A stretch of 51,915 nt of DNA from JAXLQL01 sp046331625 (GCA_046331625.1 JAXLQL010000041.1:1-51915), one strand, 5' to 3'; counted from the first letter of the stretch, positions 1 through 8,134 are shown. Notes: generated by a model not told the origin, from the sequence alone. Translations and numbers: made by a program.

Positions 1-753
1 GCTCTCATCGGCGCGGCGCCGCACCATGCGGGCATCAAGGCGCCCTCGCTCTACGTATTCCTCTATCTCACGATGCGCAACCTGGCTTGGCCCGCTGACG
101 CGATCCCGCTGTTGGCGCCGCTGCTGTGGCTGCCGTGGATCGTCTACTCGGCGGCGCATCGCGGGCGAGAGCCGATCTCGCGATTCCTGCTGATGTTGGG
201 ATTGTGGACGGCCTTGACTTCGGCAGCGCTCAGCTATGGCCGCAGCGGCGCGATTCCGCCGCGCTATCACGATCTGCTCAGTCCGGGCCTCATCGCCAAC
301 GGCTTCGCGCTCGTGGCTTTGGCGCGCAACCGCGCGGTTGTTGCCTTGGCGCTGCCGTGGGTTTTGATCGCCGGTTTCGGCTTCCGGGACCAGATTCACT
401 TCGCGCTCCAGGAGGACCTGCCTGAACGGCTGGTGCGCCCGCGGATTCAGGAGGCAAACGTCGCGCGCTTCGTGCGATCCGGAGATCGGCGGGCGCTCTA
501 TGATCAGCCCGACGGAGCGATCCCGTTCCCGAGCGCATCGATGCTCGATGGCTTCCTCCGCAGTCAGCGGTTGCGCGCGATGTTGCCGCCTGTCGTCCGC
601 CCACTGGATGCGCCGCTACCTTCGCCTCACGCGGGATGGCTGAGCGCGATCACCGAAGCGGTGCTGCCGCGTGCGTGGCTGCTGGCGTTGGCAGCCGCGA
701 TAGCGTTGGCGGTCTCCGCCGTTCGCGCGAGGGCTAGGGGCGGATCGCCATGA
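1..753 (+). CDS. Polytopic membrane protein, C-terminal part (5' end outside window)
   Basis: The reading frame is open from base 1, so the true start lies upstream; the ATG at 73 is internal. The visible 250 residues contain several hydrophobic stretches (around the first 60 residues, the middle, and a final segment rich in Ala/Leu before a basic tail), so it is an integral membrane protein. An Arg-Tyr-His-Asp stretch sits in a loop between helices. I do not recognise the family. A membrane glycosyltransferase-like or O-antigen-type protein is possible, but nothing here proves it. Its last 20 bases overlap the 3' end of the convergent methyltransferase gene. Confidence 0.65.
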   Translation, partial: ALIGAAPHHAGIKAPSLYVFLYLTMRNLAWPADAIPLLAPLLWLPWIVYSAAHRGREPISRFLLMLGLWTALTSAALSYGRSGAIPPRYHDLLSPGLIANGFALVALARNRAVVALALPWVLIAGFGFRDQIHFALQEDLPERLVRPRIQEANVARFVRSGDRRALYDQPDGAIPFPSASMLDGFLRSQRLRAMLPPVVRPLDAPLPSPHAGWLSAITEAVLPRAWLLALAAAIALAVSAVRARARGGSP

Positions 754-1732
754 CCGCGTCAACCGTAGAGCCGGTGAACTTTCCCTGCACCTCGACGAAG
801 CCCGCCGCCTCGAGCAGCGTCCTGTACTGAGCGAGGCTCCGTTCGCGGCCTTCGGTGCAGACCAGCATGTTCAGTGACTGCATGTGCACGTGCGCGGGAC
901 CGCTGAGATCGTCGCGCAGAAGCTTCTCGGCGATGAGAAGCGCGCCGCGCGGCGGCAGGGCGGCGTGGATCTTGGCGAGCAGCTTCTTGATCTTCTCTTC
1001 GCCCCAATCGTGGAGGATGCGGCCCACGGCGTAGAGATCGGCGGGAGGGAGGGGATCGGCGAAGAAGTCGCCCGCGAGCAGTTCGACGCGGCTTCCGGCG
1101 GTGAACTCGCGCGCGAAGGCGACGGCTTGCGGCAGGTCAAACACGGCGGCTTCGAGATTCGGATAGCGCTCGCATGCGGCGAGGCAAAGATGGCCCGTGC
1201 CGCCGCCGAGATCCACCATGCGGTGAAAGCGCGAGAGGTCGAACGCGCTCACCACCGAAGGGCTGGCGATGAGTCCGAAGCCATGCATGCCAAGGAGGAA
1301 CTCGCGCTTGGCTTCTTCGGTCCGGTAGAAGTAGTCGAAGACAGAGCCCTCGATTCCGTAGACCTGCTTCCAGCGGTGCGAGCCTTCGCGCACGGCGTCT
1401 TCGAGATGGGCCCACAACTGCCACAGCATGCGATTCGAATAGACGATGTATCCGGTCATGGTGCGCGGACTCTCCCGGCGCAGGTAGGCATCGGAAGCGG
1501 GCGTGTTGGCGTAAGCGCCGCCTTGCTTGGTGAGCAGGCCGAGCGCGATACAGGCATCCATCAGGCGCGTGAGCGTGTCGAGGTCTTCGTCTTCGCGCCG
1601 GATCGCGCGCGGCTCGGCTGGGCCGTTCGCGAGCCGGTCAAAGAGCCGGAACTCGACGGCGGCGAACATTGTCTTGGAGCGGCGGAAGGCTTCGATGAGG
1701 TCGACGACGATGGCGGGGTCGGGAGGATTCAT
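734..1732 (-). CDS. SAM-dependent O-methyltransferase, acetylserotonin OMT-like
   Basis: 332 residues. The layout is that of plant/actinomycete-type small-molecule O-methyltransferases: an N-terminal winged-helix dimerisation domain (about residues 1-100) and a C-terminal Rossmann domain. The SAM-binding motif is DLGGGTGHL near residue 173. Further on come HDWGEEK, with the His that acts as general base in the family, and a terminal segment typical of family-2 methyltransferases. The substrate is probably a phenolic or polyketide-like hydroxyl, but this is not readable from sequence. The start ATG overlaps the thiL stop by 4 bases (ATGA), so the two are probably translationally coupled. Related genes are often annotated as ASMT or carminomycin methylase; I give no symbol. 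Confidence 0.85.
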   Translation of the reverse strand: MNPPDPAIVVDLIEAFRRSKTMFAAVEFRLFDRLANGPAEPRAIRREDEDLDTLTRLMDACIALGLLTKQGGAYANTPASDAYLRRESPRTMTGYIVYSNRMLWQLWAHLEDAVREGSHRWKQVYGIEGSVFDYFYRTEEAKREFLLGMHGFGLIASPSVVSAFDLSRFHRMVDLGGGTGHLCLAACERYPNLEAAVFDLPQAVAFAREFTAGSRVELLAGDFFADPLPPADLYAVGRILHDWGEEKIKKLLAKIHAALPPRGALLIAEKLLRDDLSGPAHVHMQSLNMLVCTEGRERSLAQYRTLLEAAGFVEVQGKFTGSTVDAVMAIRP

Positions 1733-2607
1733 CGAAAGTGATCGTAACCCATCGGGCGCAGGGGTTGCCCGAAGAAGGTCACTTCGCCCGCCTTGCGGCG
1801 AGGGGTGCAGACGGCGCCGATCCGGGTGATCTCGACGCCCGCATGCCGGGCGGGCGCGCGCCGGGAGGTGAAGAGCAACTCGTAGTCCTCGCCGCCATGG
1901 AGCACGTCATCGAGCGTGGCGCGCGGCGCGGAGGGCAGGGGACGATCGAGCACCGCGGAGACTCCCGACTCGATACAGAGCCGATAGAGATCGATCGAGA
2001 GCCCATCGGAGAGATCCATGCAGGCGGTGGCGCGGCCTCGCAGGTAGCGGCCGAGGGCGAGGCGTGGCACGGGGAGAAACGGCTTGCCTTCGCGTAGTGC
2101 GACTGCGGCGCCGCCGAGCGAGCCCGAAACATAAATGCCGTCTCCTGGTTTGGCGCCGGATCGTGTGAGCGCTTTGCCCGCGGGAACGGATCCGGCGATG
2201 GCGACATCGGCGTAGATGATCGGGGCGTGCGAAAGGTCGCCGCCATTCAATGGAACACGGTGCGCGCGCGCGACGCCGAGGAAGCCTTGGAAGAAGGCGC
2301 GGGTCCAGGCGGCGGGTGTGTCACGCGGCAGCGCGAGCGAGAGCAGACAATGGCGAGGCTCGGCGCCGGCGGCGGCGAGATCGCTCAGGACGCGGGCGAG
2401 GGCGGCGGCGCCGGTGGTCCGGGCTGGCCAGGTGTCGCGCAGGAAGTGGGTGCCTTCGATGAACTGGTCCGTCTTGAGGACGAGCGATTCGCCGGGGCGT
2501 GTTCCGGGCAGGACGGCGCAGTCATTGCCGACGCCTGCGACGCCGGGTTGGCGGCGGATCCAACGGATGAGCTCGAGTTCGGTCACGGGAAGTGACCACG
2601 ATAGCAT
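1729..2607 (-). CDS. thiL: Thiamine-monophosphate kinase
   Basis: ThiL phosphorylates thiamine monophosphate to thiamine pyrophosphate with ATP, the last step of cofactor synthesis. The 292-residue protein shows the family order: GVGNDCAVL near residue 25 (usually GDDxAV; the first Asp is Asn here), the TDQFIEGTHF metal-binding segment at about 46-55, LSDLAAAGAEP at about 74-84, and MDLSDGLSIDL in the second domain, followed by a GGEDYELLF motif. An alternative GTG start at 2586 would give a protein beginning MTELELIRW, closer to the usual family N-terminus. The gene lies first in a two-gene unit with the O-methyltransferase. Confidence 0.9.
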   Translation of the reverse strand: MLSWSLPVTELELIRWIRRQPGVAGVGNDCAVLPGTRPGESLVLKTDQFIEGTHFLRDTWPARTTGAAALARVLSDLAAAGAEPRHCLLSLALPRDTPAAWTRAFFQGFLGVARAHRVPLNGGDLSHAPIIYADVAIAGSVPAGKALTRSGAKPGDGIYVSGSLGGAAVALREGKPFLPVPRLALGRYLRGRATACMDLSDGLSIDLYRLCIESGVSAVLDRPLPSAPRATLDDVLHGGEDYELLFTSRRAPARHAGVEITRIGAVCTPRRKAGEVTFFGQPLRPMGYDHFR

Positions 2608-2643
2608 CGGGCGCGAAGCGCGCTTTCCCGATTACACGCAAAA

Positions 2644-2662
2644 AGTACCTATTATTGGTACT
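2644..2662. promoter_or_regulatory. Palindrome over the putative -10 of the AbiE operon
   Basis: A perfect inverted repeat, AGTACC-tattatt-GGTACT, ends two bases before the ATG at 2665. Its spacer holds TATTAT, a good -10 hexamer (2650-2655), which would place transcription start at or within a few bases of the start codon. No Shine-Dalgarno sequence is visible, so the mRNA may be leaderless. AbiEi antitoxins are known to repress their own promoters through inverted repeats, and this element is well placed for that. The role here is inferred. Confidence 0.55.
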
Positions 2663-2664
2663 AT

Positions 2665-3471
2665 ATGAGTGTGTACGAGAATCTCACTCTGCGAGAGTAT
2701 GTGGACGAACTGCAGGAGCGCGGCCGGTACACCTTCTCTCGCGAAGAGGCGCTGGCGGCACTCGGCTCGACTCCAATCGCGTTGAAACGAGCGGCTGAGC
2801 GATTGAAGGCAAAGCGCCGCCTGGCAACTCCGCGGCGTGGCTTCTACACGATCGTGCCGCTGGAATACCGCCAATCAGGATCGCTTCCAGCTTCCTCGTT
2901 CATCGATCCGCTGATGCGCTTTCACAAGGTTCCTTACTACGTCGGACTGCTTTCGGCGGCGGAGATCCACGGAGCCGCACACCAGCGTCCTCAGGAGTTT
3001 CAGGTAGTGGCGTCAAAGCAGCTTCGCCCCGTGAGCGTAGGCCGCAACCGCATCCATTTCTTCCTCGAGAAGGATCTCGATGCCAACGCCGTTGAACTCG
3101 TGAAGACCCAGAGCGGGCACATGAGAGTCTCGAGTCCCGAGAGGACCGCGCTCGACCTCATCCGTTTTCAAGATCGCGTGGGAGGTTTGAATCACGTGAC
3201 CATTGTGTTGAGCGAATTGGCCGAGAAGATCGATTCGGCGACCCTGGCGGCCGAAGCTGCGAAGGAGCCCGAGATAGCGCCGATTCAGAGACTCGGTTAC
3301 CTGCTCGAGGCCGTAGGCAAAGAGTCTTTGACTGCAAAGCTCGCGAAGTGGATTAACCGTCGCGACCCGAAGACGGTGTTGCTCGCGCCGCGCGAGCCGA
3401 GCGCCGATGCCGTTCGCAATGCACGGTGGAGAGTGGCCGTGAACTTCGAACTGGAACCAGACGAAGGATGA
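2665..3471 (+). CDS. AbiEi-type antitoxin (type IV toxin-antitoxin)
   Basis: 268 residues. The N-terminal third is a winged-helix domain of the AbiEi kind: a GRYTFSREEALAAL segment near residue 20, a basic region around KAKRRLATPRRGFYTIVP, then the conserved LLSAAEIHGAAHQRPQEF block and SSPERTALDLI near residue 152. AbiEi proteins repress their own operon and counter the AbiEii toxin without a stable protein-protein complex. The gene overlaps the following toxin gene by 4 bases (ATGA), the usual arrangement for this family. Base composition looks lower in G+C than the flanks, which fits acquisition by transfer. Confidence 0.82.
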   Translation: MSVYENLTLREYVDELQERGRYTFSREEALAALGSTPIALKRAAERLKAKRRLATPRRGFYTIVPLEYRQSGSLPASSFIDPLMRFHKVPYYVGLLSAAEIHGAAHQRPQEFQVVASKQLRPVSVGRNRIHFFLEKDLDANAVELVKTQSGHMRVSSPERTALDLIRFQDRVGGLNHVTIVLSELAEKIDSATLAAEAAKEPEIAPIQRLGYLLEAVGKESLTAKLAKWINRRDPKTVLLAPREPSADAVRNARWRVAVNFELEPDEG

Positions 3472-4286
3472 TCGCGCGCGACTACATCACCGAGTGGCGG
3501 CAGAGAGCTCCCTGGCCGTCAGACGCACAGGTGGAGCAAGACCTCGTTCTTTCCCGGGCGCTGGTGGAGATCTTCAGGCATCCGCTGCTCGAACGTTCCC
3601 TTGCATTTCGTGGCGGCACCGCCCTTCACAAGTTGTTTCTTCCGAGTCCCGCGCGATATTCCGAGGACATCGATTTGGTACAAGTGGAGGCCGGTCCCAT
3701 CGGGCCGGTGATGACCGCCCTGCGCGAGGCGTTGGGCCCGTGGCTCGGCGCTCCAAGGCGTAACCAAGGCGAGGGCCGGATGACGCTTATCTACAGGTTT
3801 GAGTCTGAGTTGCCACCGGTGGTACCGCTACGGCTGAAGATCGAAGTGAACACACGCGAGCATTTCACGATCCTTGGCCACAGGCCCAAACGGTACGAAG
3901 TAGGCAGCCGATGGTTCAGCGGAACAGCGGCGATTCGCACTTTCGAGATCGAGGAATTGCTCGCTACGAAAATGCGCGCCTTCTTCCAGAGGAGGAAGGG
4001 ACGCGACCTATTCGATCTCGAAATGGCTCTTCGGCAAGGGCTGGACACCGCAACTTTGGTGGCTTGTTTCGAGCAGTACATGGCGAGAGCAGGGGCAGCC
4101 GTGTCTAGGGCTGAGTTCGAAGAGAATTTGGTGAAGAAGCTGAACCAATCTGACTACCTGGCGGATCTTCCGCAGATTCTCTCCGCGGAGGCGCTTGCCC
4201 TGTTCGACAAGCAGGCCGCTATCGAGCGGGTGTCAACGGAATTGATTGGCCGGCTGAAGGGGGAGCCTTGGCGCGGACAGCCGTGA
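3468..4286 (+). CDS. AbiEii-type nucleotidyltransferase toxin
   Basis: 272 residues from the ATG that overlaps the antitoxin stop. Family hallmarks are FRGGTALHK (residues 48-55) and SEDIDL (65-70), the nucleotidyltransferase motif with metal-binding Asp residues. KIEVNTRE follows near residue 125, and a Lys-x-Arg-Ala block (LLATKMRAFFQRRKGRDLFDL) lies near residue 165. AbiEii/MenT-type toxins transfer nucleotides to targets such as tRNA acceptor ends; the target here is unknown. All visible motifs are intact, so the toxin should be active. A 7-bp hairpin follows 10 bases after the stop. Confidence 0.87.
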   Translation: MIARDYITEWRQRAPWPSDAQVEQDLVLSRALVEIFRHPLLERSLAFRGGTALHKLFLPSPARYSEDIDLVQVEAGPIGPVMTALREALGPWLGAPRRNQGEGRMTLIYRFESELPPVVPLRLKIEVNTREHFTILGHRPKRYEVGSRWFSGTAAIRTFEIEELLATKMRAFFQRRKGRDLFDLEMALRQGLDTATLVACFEQYMARAGAAVSRAEFEENLVKKLNQSDYLADLPQILSAEALALFDKQAAIERVSTELIGRLKGEPWRGQP

Positions 4287-4295
4287 CGGCTGGTA

Positions 4296-4319
4296 TGGCC
4301 GGCTCCCGATAACCGGCCA
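4296..4319 (+). terminator. Hairpin after the AbiE operon
   Basis: TGGCCGG and CCGGCCA arms of 7 bp flank a 10-base loop just after the toxin stop codon. There is no T-run, so it may be a weak or factor-assisted terminator. The rest of the gap up to 4538 shows no gene, tRNA or repeat that I can recognise. Confidence 0.4.
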
Positions 4320-4538
4320 CGACAGGGCGCTTGGCGCGCGGCGGCGCCGCGGAGTCCCGTAGGAGAACGACACCGCGCTCCGGTCCAAGAGGTGATGAGG
4401 TGTCGGCGTTGCAGCGCGAGTGACGCGCCATGGCCAACACACGGATCAAGAGGGTTGCCGGTGGGCGATTCATGGTATTGTTTGCCTACCTTCGCCAATC
4501 CGCCATGTGCGTTGCGGCAAGGTTCGCAAGTCCGAGGC

Positions 4539-5531
4539 TCAGCGGGCGGTGAAGATGAGCCCGTGCTGGAGCGGAAGAAAATCGAGGATGCGCTCGAGCC
4601 GGAATCCCTCGGGCTCGATTTCCGTTCGCAGGTCGAGCAGGCTCATTTTGTGGCTTTCGCCTACGGGAATGCCGGGCTTCTCCTTCTTGTACTCGATGAC
4701 GCAGAGCCGGCCGCCGGGCGCGAGCGCCTTGCGGATCGCGGCGAGCATCGCCTCGGGTTCGGCGAACTCGTGATATGCGTTCGCAACAAGAATCACCTGA
4801 AATGTTCCAGGGGGAAGAGCCGGCGCGTAGGTCACCCGCGCGAAGTCTCCGTGGATCCGAGTGGTGTCTGCGTTTTGCCGCAGGACGTTCTCTTGCGAGT
4901 CCACGGCCACAACTCTCGCCGCGCGCCGCGCCAGCCTCCAGGTGAAGAATCCGCTGCCCGCGCCGACATCGGCCACCGCGTCTCCCGGACCAATCCCCAC
5001 CGCATCGAGCACCTCCTCCGGCTTCTCTTCGGCCTCGCGCGAAGGCCGTGTCATCCATGCTTGCGACTCCGCCAGCGGCGCTGGCTTTCGAGTGCGAGGT
5101 CTCGCTTCGATGGCGCCGCCGCGCAGCGTCGCCAGATACGCTGCGAGCGCGTCGAGTTCTCGCGCGGGCAGGGAAGAGAAGGCCGGCATCAGCGACCGGC
5201 CGGTCCGCACTGTGCCTTGTCGTGGGAACGATCGCATCGAGCCATCGGCCAGGCGCAGTTGGATCGAGAGATCGTCTTCGTTGAGAACGATCCCGTCGAC
5301 GGCGGCGACCCGCGCCGTCGCGAACTCGCCCACGATCTCCGCGCTCGGATCCACGAGTGCCGTACGAAGCTGTTGTGCGGTGCGCGTCAGCGCGATCCAC
5401 CCGAGGTCCGGACCCACGCTGCCTCCGCGACCCTCGATCGCGTGGCATCGCCGGCAATGCAGCTCGAATGACTCCGCGCCAGTTTGCGCACACAGCGGCA
5501 GAGCGAGCACCGCCGCTGCGAGCAGCCGCAT
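4539..5531 (-). CDS. Fusion: cytochrome c domain plus SAM methyltransferase, secreted
   Basis: 330 residues. The ATG at 5531 overlaps the PQQ dehydrogenase stop by one base (TGATG) and gives a clean signal peptide ending near residue 19; longer frames upstream run through the dehydrogenase gene. Residues 20-137 form a cytochrome c domain with a CRRCH haem site (26-30) and an SLMPAF axial-Met candidate (Met115), of the haem-binding type common in Acidobacteria and Planctomycetes. Residues about 165-330 form a class I methyltransferase with VADVGAGSG (187-195), a following acidic residue in VVAVD, and NAYHEF. Secreted methyltransferase-like proteins of this kind occur in these phyla with unknown substrate. 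The fusion with a haem domain is unusual. Last gene of the operon. Confidence 0.82.
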   Translation of the reverse strand: MRLLAAAVLALPLCAQTGAESFELHCRRCHAIEGRGGSVGPDLGWIALTRTAQQLRTALVDPSAEIVGEFATARVAAVDGIVLNEDDLSIQLRLADGSMRSFPRQGTVRTGRSLMPAFSSLPARELDALAAYLATLRGGAIEARPRTRKPAPLAESQAWMTRPSREAEEKPEEVLDAVGIGPGDAVADVGAGSGFFTWRLARRAARVVAVDSQENVLRQNADTTRIHGDFARVTYAPALPPGTFQVILVANAYHEFAEPEAMLAAIRKALAPGGRLCVIEYKKEKPGIPVGESHKMSLLDLRTEIEPEGFRLERILDFLPLQHGLIFTAR

Positions 5532-7132
5532 CAATCGAGCCCGAACGTGATCAGCACGTCGCCCACCGGCACCGAAACCATTTGCTTGCCAGCCACGAGA
5601 AAACTGATCGGCGACGAGTACACTTTGTCGTTCCCGAGAAAATGCCACAGCCGCTCGCCGTTGTTGGCATCGAGCGCCATGACCACGCCTTCGAACGTTG
5701 CGGTGAACACCAAGCCGCCTGCCGTGGACATGACTCCGCTCCACGGTGGCGTCACCACCTTATGCGACCACTTGGCTTCGCCCGTCAATGGATCGAGCGC
5801 CATCACTTGTCCCCAGCTCTCCTCGGGCGCGAATCGCGGACGCCTCCAGAAACGGCGGCGCATTCCGCCTTCGTCGGCCGCCGTGGTCGGATGCCGCGGT
5901 TCGTCTTTGGTGAACACGCGCCGTTCCTCGCGTGCGAACGTGTAGAGCATCTTCGTCACCGGGCTGTAGCTGTGCGACATCCAATTCGACGCGCCATCCA
6001 CGCCGGGGAACGTAGTGGTGAGGCCTTCCGGAGTGGGCTCGTTGCCGGGAATCACGTCAGGCCGACCCTTGGCGTCAAACCCGCGCACCCACGTCTGACG
6101 GACGAACGCCTTAGCGAAGAGGAACTCGCCCGATGCGCGATCGAGCAGGTAATAGAAGCCGTTACGATTCGGCCATGCCATCAACTTGCGCGCCTTGCCG
6201 TGGTAGCTGCCATCGAACAACACCGGGATCTGCGTGGCATCCCAGTCGTGAAGATCGTGCGGCGTGAATTGGTAATACCAGCGGAGCTTGCCCGTATCCG
6301 CATCGAGCGCGATCACGGCGCACGAATAGAGGTTGTCGCCCTTGCGGAAGTCGCCGTTGTAGTCGGGCCAAGGATTCGACGTGCCCCAGTAGACGAGGTT
6401 CAACTCGGGATCGTAGGCGCCCGAGTTCCATGTGGAAGCGCCGCCGGTCTTCCACGAGTCGCCGGCCCAGGTGCCGAAGTTCGCTTCGCCCGGTTGGGGG
6501 ATCGTATTGAAGCGCCACACGCGCTGGCCAGTGTTGACGTCGTAAGCATCGAGGAATCCAGAAACGCCGCGCTCGCCGCCCGCCATGCCTACGATGAGCT
6601 TGTCCTTGACCACCATCGGAGCGCCGGGAGCCGCATAGCCGCCCGCCGCATCGTGATCATACATCTTCGTCTTCCACAACTCGCGTCCGCTCTTGGCGTC
6701 GATGGCGATCACGTGCATGTCGAGCGTGTTCATGAAGAGCTTGTTGCCGAGAATCGCCAAGCCGCGATTCACCTTGCCGCAGCAGTTGAACGTGCGCGGC
6801 GGATTCTCGTGCACGTAGGTCCAGTAGGTGCGCCCGGTCGCCGCGTCGAGGGCGACGACTTCGTTCTCGGGGCGCGTCAGGTACATCACGCCATCCACCA
6901 CCAGGGGCGTCGACTCGAGTTTTTCAGCGGTACGCGCCTGATAAAGCCACTTCACCTTCAGGTTTTTGACGTTGGCCGCCGTGATCTGCGCAAGGGGACT
7001 GTAACGCCACGACGAGTAGTTGCCCGAGTACATGAGCCAGTTTCCGGGTTCGTCGAGCGAGCGGAGAAGGCGTTCATTCGATACTTGCGCGCCTAACGTC
7101 AGCGCGAGCGGGAAGGCGAGTAAGGTTCTCAT
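5531..7132 (-). CDS. PQQ-dependent alcohol dehydrogenase (quinoprotein), probably lanthanide type
   Basis: 533 residues with a signal peptide (MRTLLAFPLALTLGA) and an eight-bladed propeller built from repeated tryptophan-docking segments (ALDAATGRTYW, AIDAKSGRELW, ALDADTGKLRW). The adjacent cysteine pair Cys117-Cys118, which forms the ring disulfide over PQQ in this family, is present. Glu187, Asn253 (in GTSNP) and Asp296 match the metal/PQQ ligands and catalytic base of methanol dehydrogenase. Two residues on is Asp298 (HDWD); an extra Asp at that place marks lanthanide-dependent enzymes such as XoxF. The enzyme should oxidise alcohols or aldehydes in the periplasm and pass electrons to the flanking cytochromes. 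Its ATG overlaps the upstream cytochrome gene by 4 bases. The substrate cannot be named. Confidence 0.88.
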   Translation of the reverse strand: MRTLLAFPLALTLGAQVSNERLLRSLDEPGNWLMYSGNYSSWRYSPLAQITAANVKNLKVKWLYQARTAEKLESTPLVVDGVMYLTRPENEVVALDAATGRTYWTYVHENPPRTFNCCGKVNRGLAILGNKLFMNTLDMHVIAIDAKSGRELWKTKMYDHDAAGGYAAPGAPMVVKDKLIVGMAGGERGVSGFLDAYDVNTGQRVWRFNTIPQPGEANFGTWAGDSWKTGGASTWNSGAYDPELNLVYWGTSNPWPDYNGDFRKGDNLYSCAVIALDADTGKLRWYYQFTPHDLHDWDATQIPVLFDGSYHGKARKLMAWPNRNGFYYLLDRASGEFLFAKAFVRQTWVRGFDAKGRPDVIPGNEPTPEGLTTTFPGVDGASNWMSHSYSPVTKMLYTFAREERRVFTKDEPRHPTTAADEGGMRRRFWRRPRFAPEESWGQVMALDPLTGEAKWSHKVVTPPWSGVMSTAGGLVFTATFEGVVMALDANNGERLWHFLGNDKVYSSPISFLVAGKQMVSVPVGDVLITFGLD

Positions 7133-7815
7133 TGCAACCCCGTCACATAGGCGACCACGTCATCCAACTGCTTCGGCGACAGCCGCCGTTCGAAGGACGG
7201 CATTAACGACGGTTTCGAGCGGTCGATGGCCGAGATTCCGGATTTGAGGAACGACCGGAGCGCGCCATCGGTGTCGCGAATCTGGAGCGAGATGTCGTCT
7301 TCGTTCAAGCGAATGCCAGTCGCTTTTCGGCCGTCACTCAGCGTGACTTGCAGGGCGCGATATCCGTTGGCGATCTCGGCTTCCGGCTTCAAGATCGACT
7401 CGCGTGCGAACGCCGCTCCTCGGAATGCGGCTGCGCGCAGGTCCGGACCGATCCCCGGATGGCAACCGGAGCACTGTTTGAAGACCACGGCGCCGGCCTG
7501 TGGGTCGCCGATCGCTTTCGCATCGGTCCGCACGGCAAGGGAGCGGACATGCGCCACGATGCGGCGCACCTCGTCATCGGACCCGCGCACGGCCGGCATT
7601 TCCGTTCCCCGCACGCCATTCCGAATCACGGCGAACAACTCCTCGTCGTTTTGCGCACGGCGGAAACGGCCGGTGGTGAGGTCGGGTCCGCGACCGCCTT
7701 CGCCGCGTGCGCCGTGACAGTAGGAGCAATGCTTTTGGTAGAGGGTTTCGCCGTCTTGAGCGAGAGCCGGAAAGGCAATCGCGCACGCGGCGAGGACCAG
7801 GGCAACGGAGCGCAT
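7129..7815 (-). CDS. Di-haem c-type cytochrome, periplasmic
   Basis: 228 residues starting at the ATG that gives a signal peptide (MRSVALVLAACAIAFPALAQ). There are two haem sites, CSYCH (30-34) and CSGCH (115-119), with possible axial Met in TEMPAV (Met73) and SLMPSF near residue 211. The second half resembles the cytochrome part of the downstream fusion protein: both contain a LNEDD-S-Q-R segment, then DG, then SLMP and a C-terminal LD-A-Y helix. It is first in the operon and most likely takes electrons from the PQQ dehydrogenase. The upstream region to 8134 holds repeats and no clear promoter. Confidence 0.87.
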   Translation of the reverse strand: MRSVALVLAACAIAFPALAQDGETLYQKHCSYCHGARGEGGRGPDLTTGRFRRAQNDEELFAVIRNGVRGTEMPAVRGSDDEVRRIVAHVRSLAVRTDAKAIGDPQAGAVVFKQCSGCHPGIGPDLRAAAFRGAAFARESILKPEAEIANGYRALQVTLSDGRKATGIRLNEDDISLQIRDTDGALRSFLKSGISAIDRSKPSLMPSFERRLSPKQLDDVVAYVTGLQ

Positions 7816-7859
7816 CGGACCTACGATACACCACTGCGTTGCATCCGGCCACCGGCGTG

Positions 7860-8100
7860 GGAGCCGGGAGCGGGGCTGAAGCCCCGCGCAGGCCGAAGCC
7901 TGCCCCACATCGGAGCCGAATCTCACGTGTGCGCGAAATTTCGGAGCGTGCTGCGAGCGCCCGCGCGCACCTTGGAAACAGGGCTGAAGTCCTACGCTCA
8001 ACTGGCGGGTGAGCAGGGGGGCGTGCTTTACGAGCGCATGTGCCCAGGTCTGAAGCGGGACTGAAGTCCCGCGCTGGCTAAAGCCCACCCTACACGGCAG
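7860..8100 (+). repeat. Dispersed two-palindrome repeat cluster
   Basis: This fills most of the 319-base gap 7816-8134, which has no gene. One copy is GCGGGGC-tgaa-GCCCCGC (7870-7887) followed at once by GCAGGC-cgaa-GCCTGC (7888-7903) and CCCACA. A second is GCGGGAC-tgaa-GTCCCGC (8055-8072) followed by GCTGGCTAAAGCCCACC and CTACACGGCAGGCAAGTG. A degenerate GGGCTGAAGTCC lies near 7981. Related copies occur near 11100-11250, 20542-20711 and 30165-30290. In RNA each palindrome would fold with a TGAA loop. Confidence 0.8.
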
Positions 8101-8134
8101 GCAAGTGGCAATAACAGAGGATCCAAAGCTGCGG

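Noticed and set aside
884..1741. Open frame opposite the O-methyltransferase
   Set aside because: A mirror-frame artefact; no motif and no ribosome site.
4320..4538. A gene or RNA in the gap after the AbiE pair
   Set aside because: Short frames exist but show no family pattern, no ribosome site and no tRNA-like fold.
5532..5744. N-terminal extension of the cytochrome c-methyltransferase frame
   Set aside because: The extension lies inside the quinoprotein gene and lacks a signal peptide. The ATG at 5531 has one and overlaps the upstream stop.
5357..7096. Long open frame on the + strand opposite the quinoprotein gene (579 codons)
   Set aside because: It has no family pattern, and the frame opposite to a real high-G+C gene often stays open by codon bias. 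The minus-strand protein has complete quinoprotein motifs.
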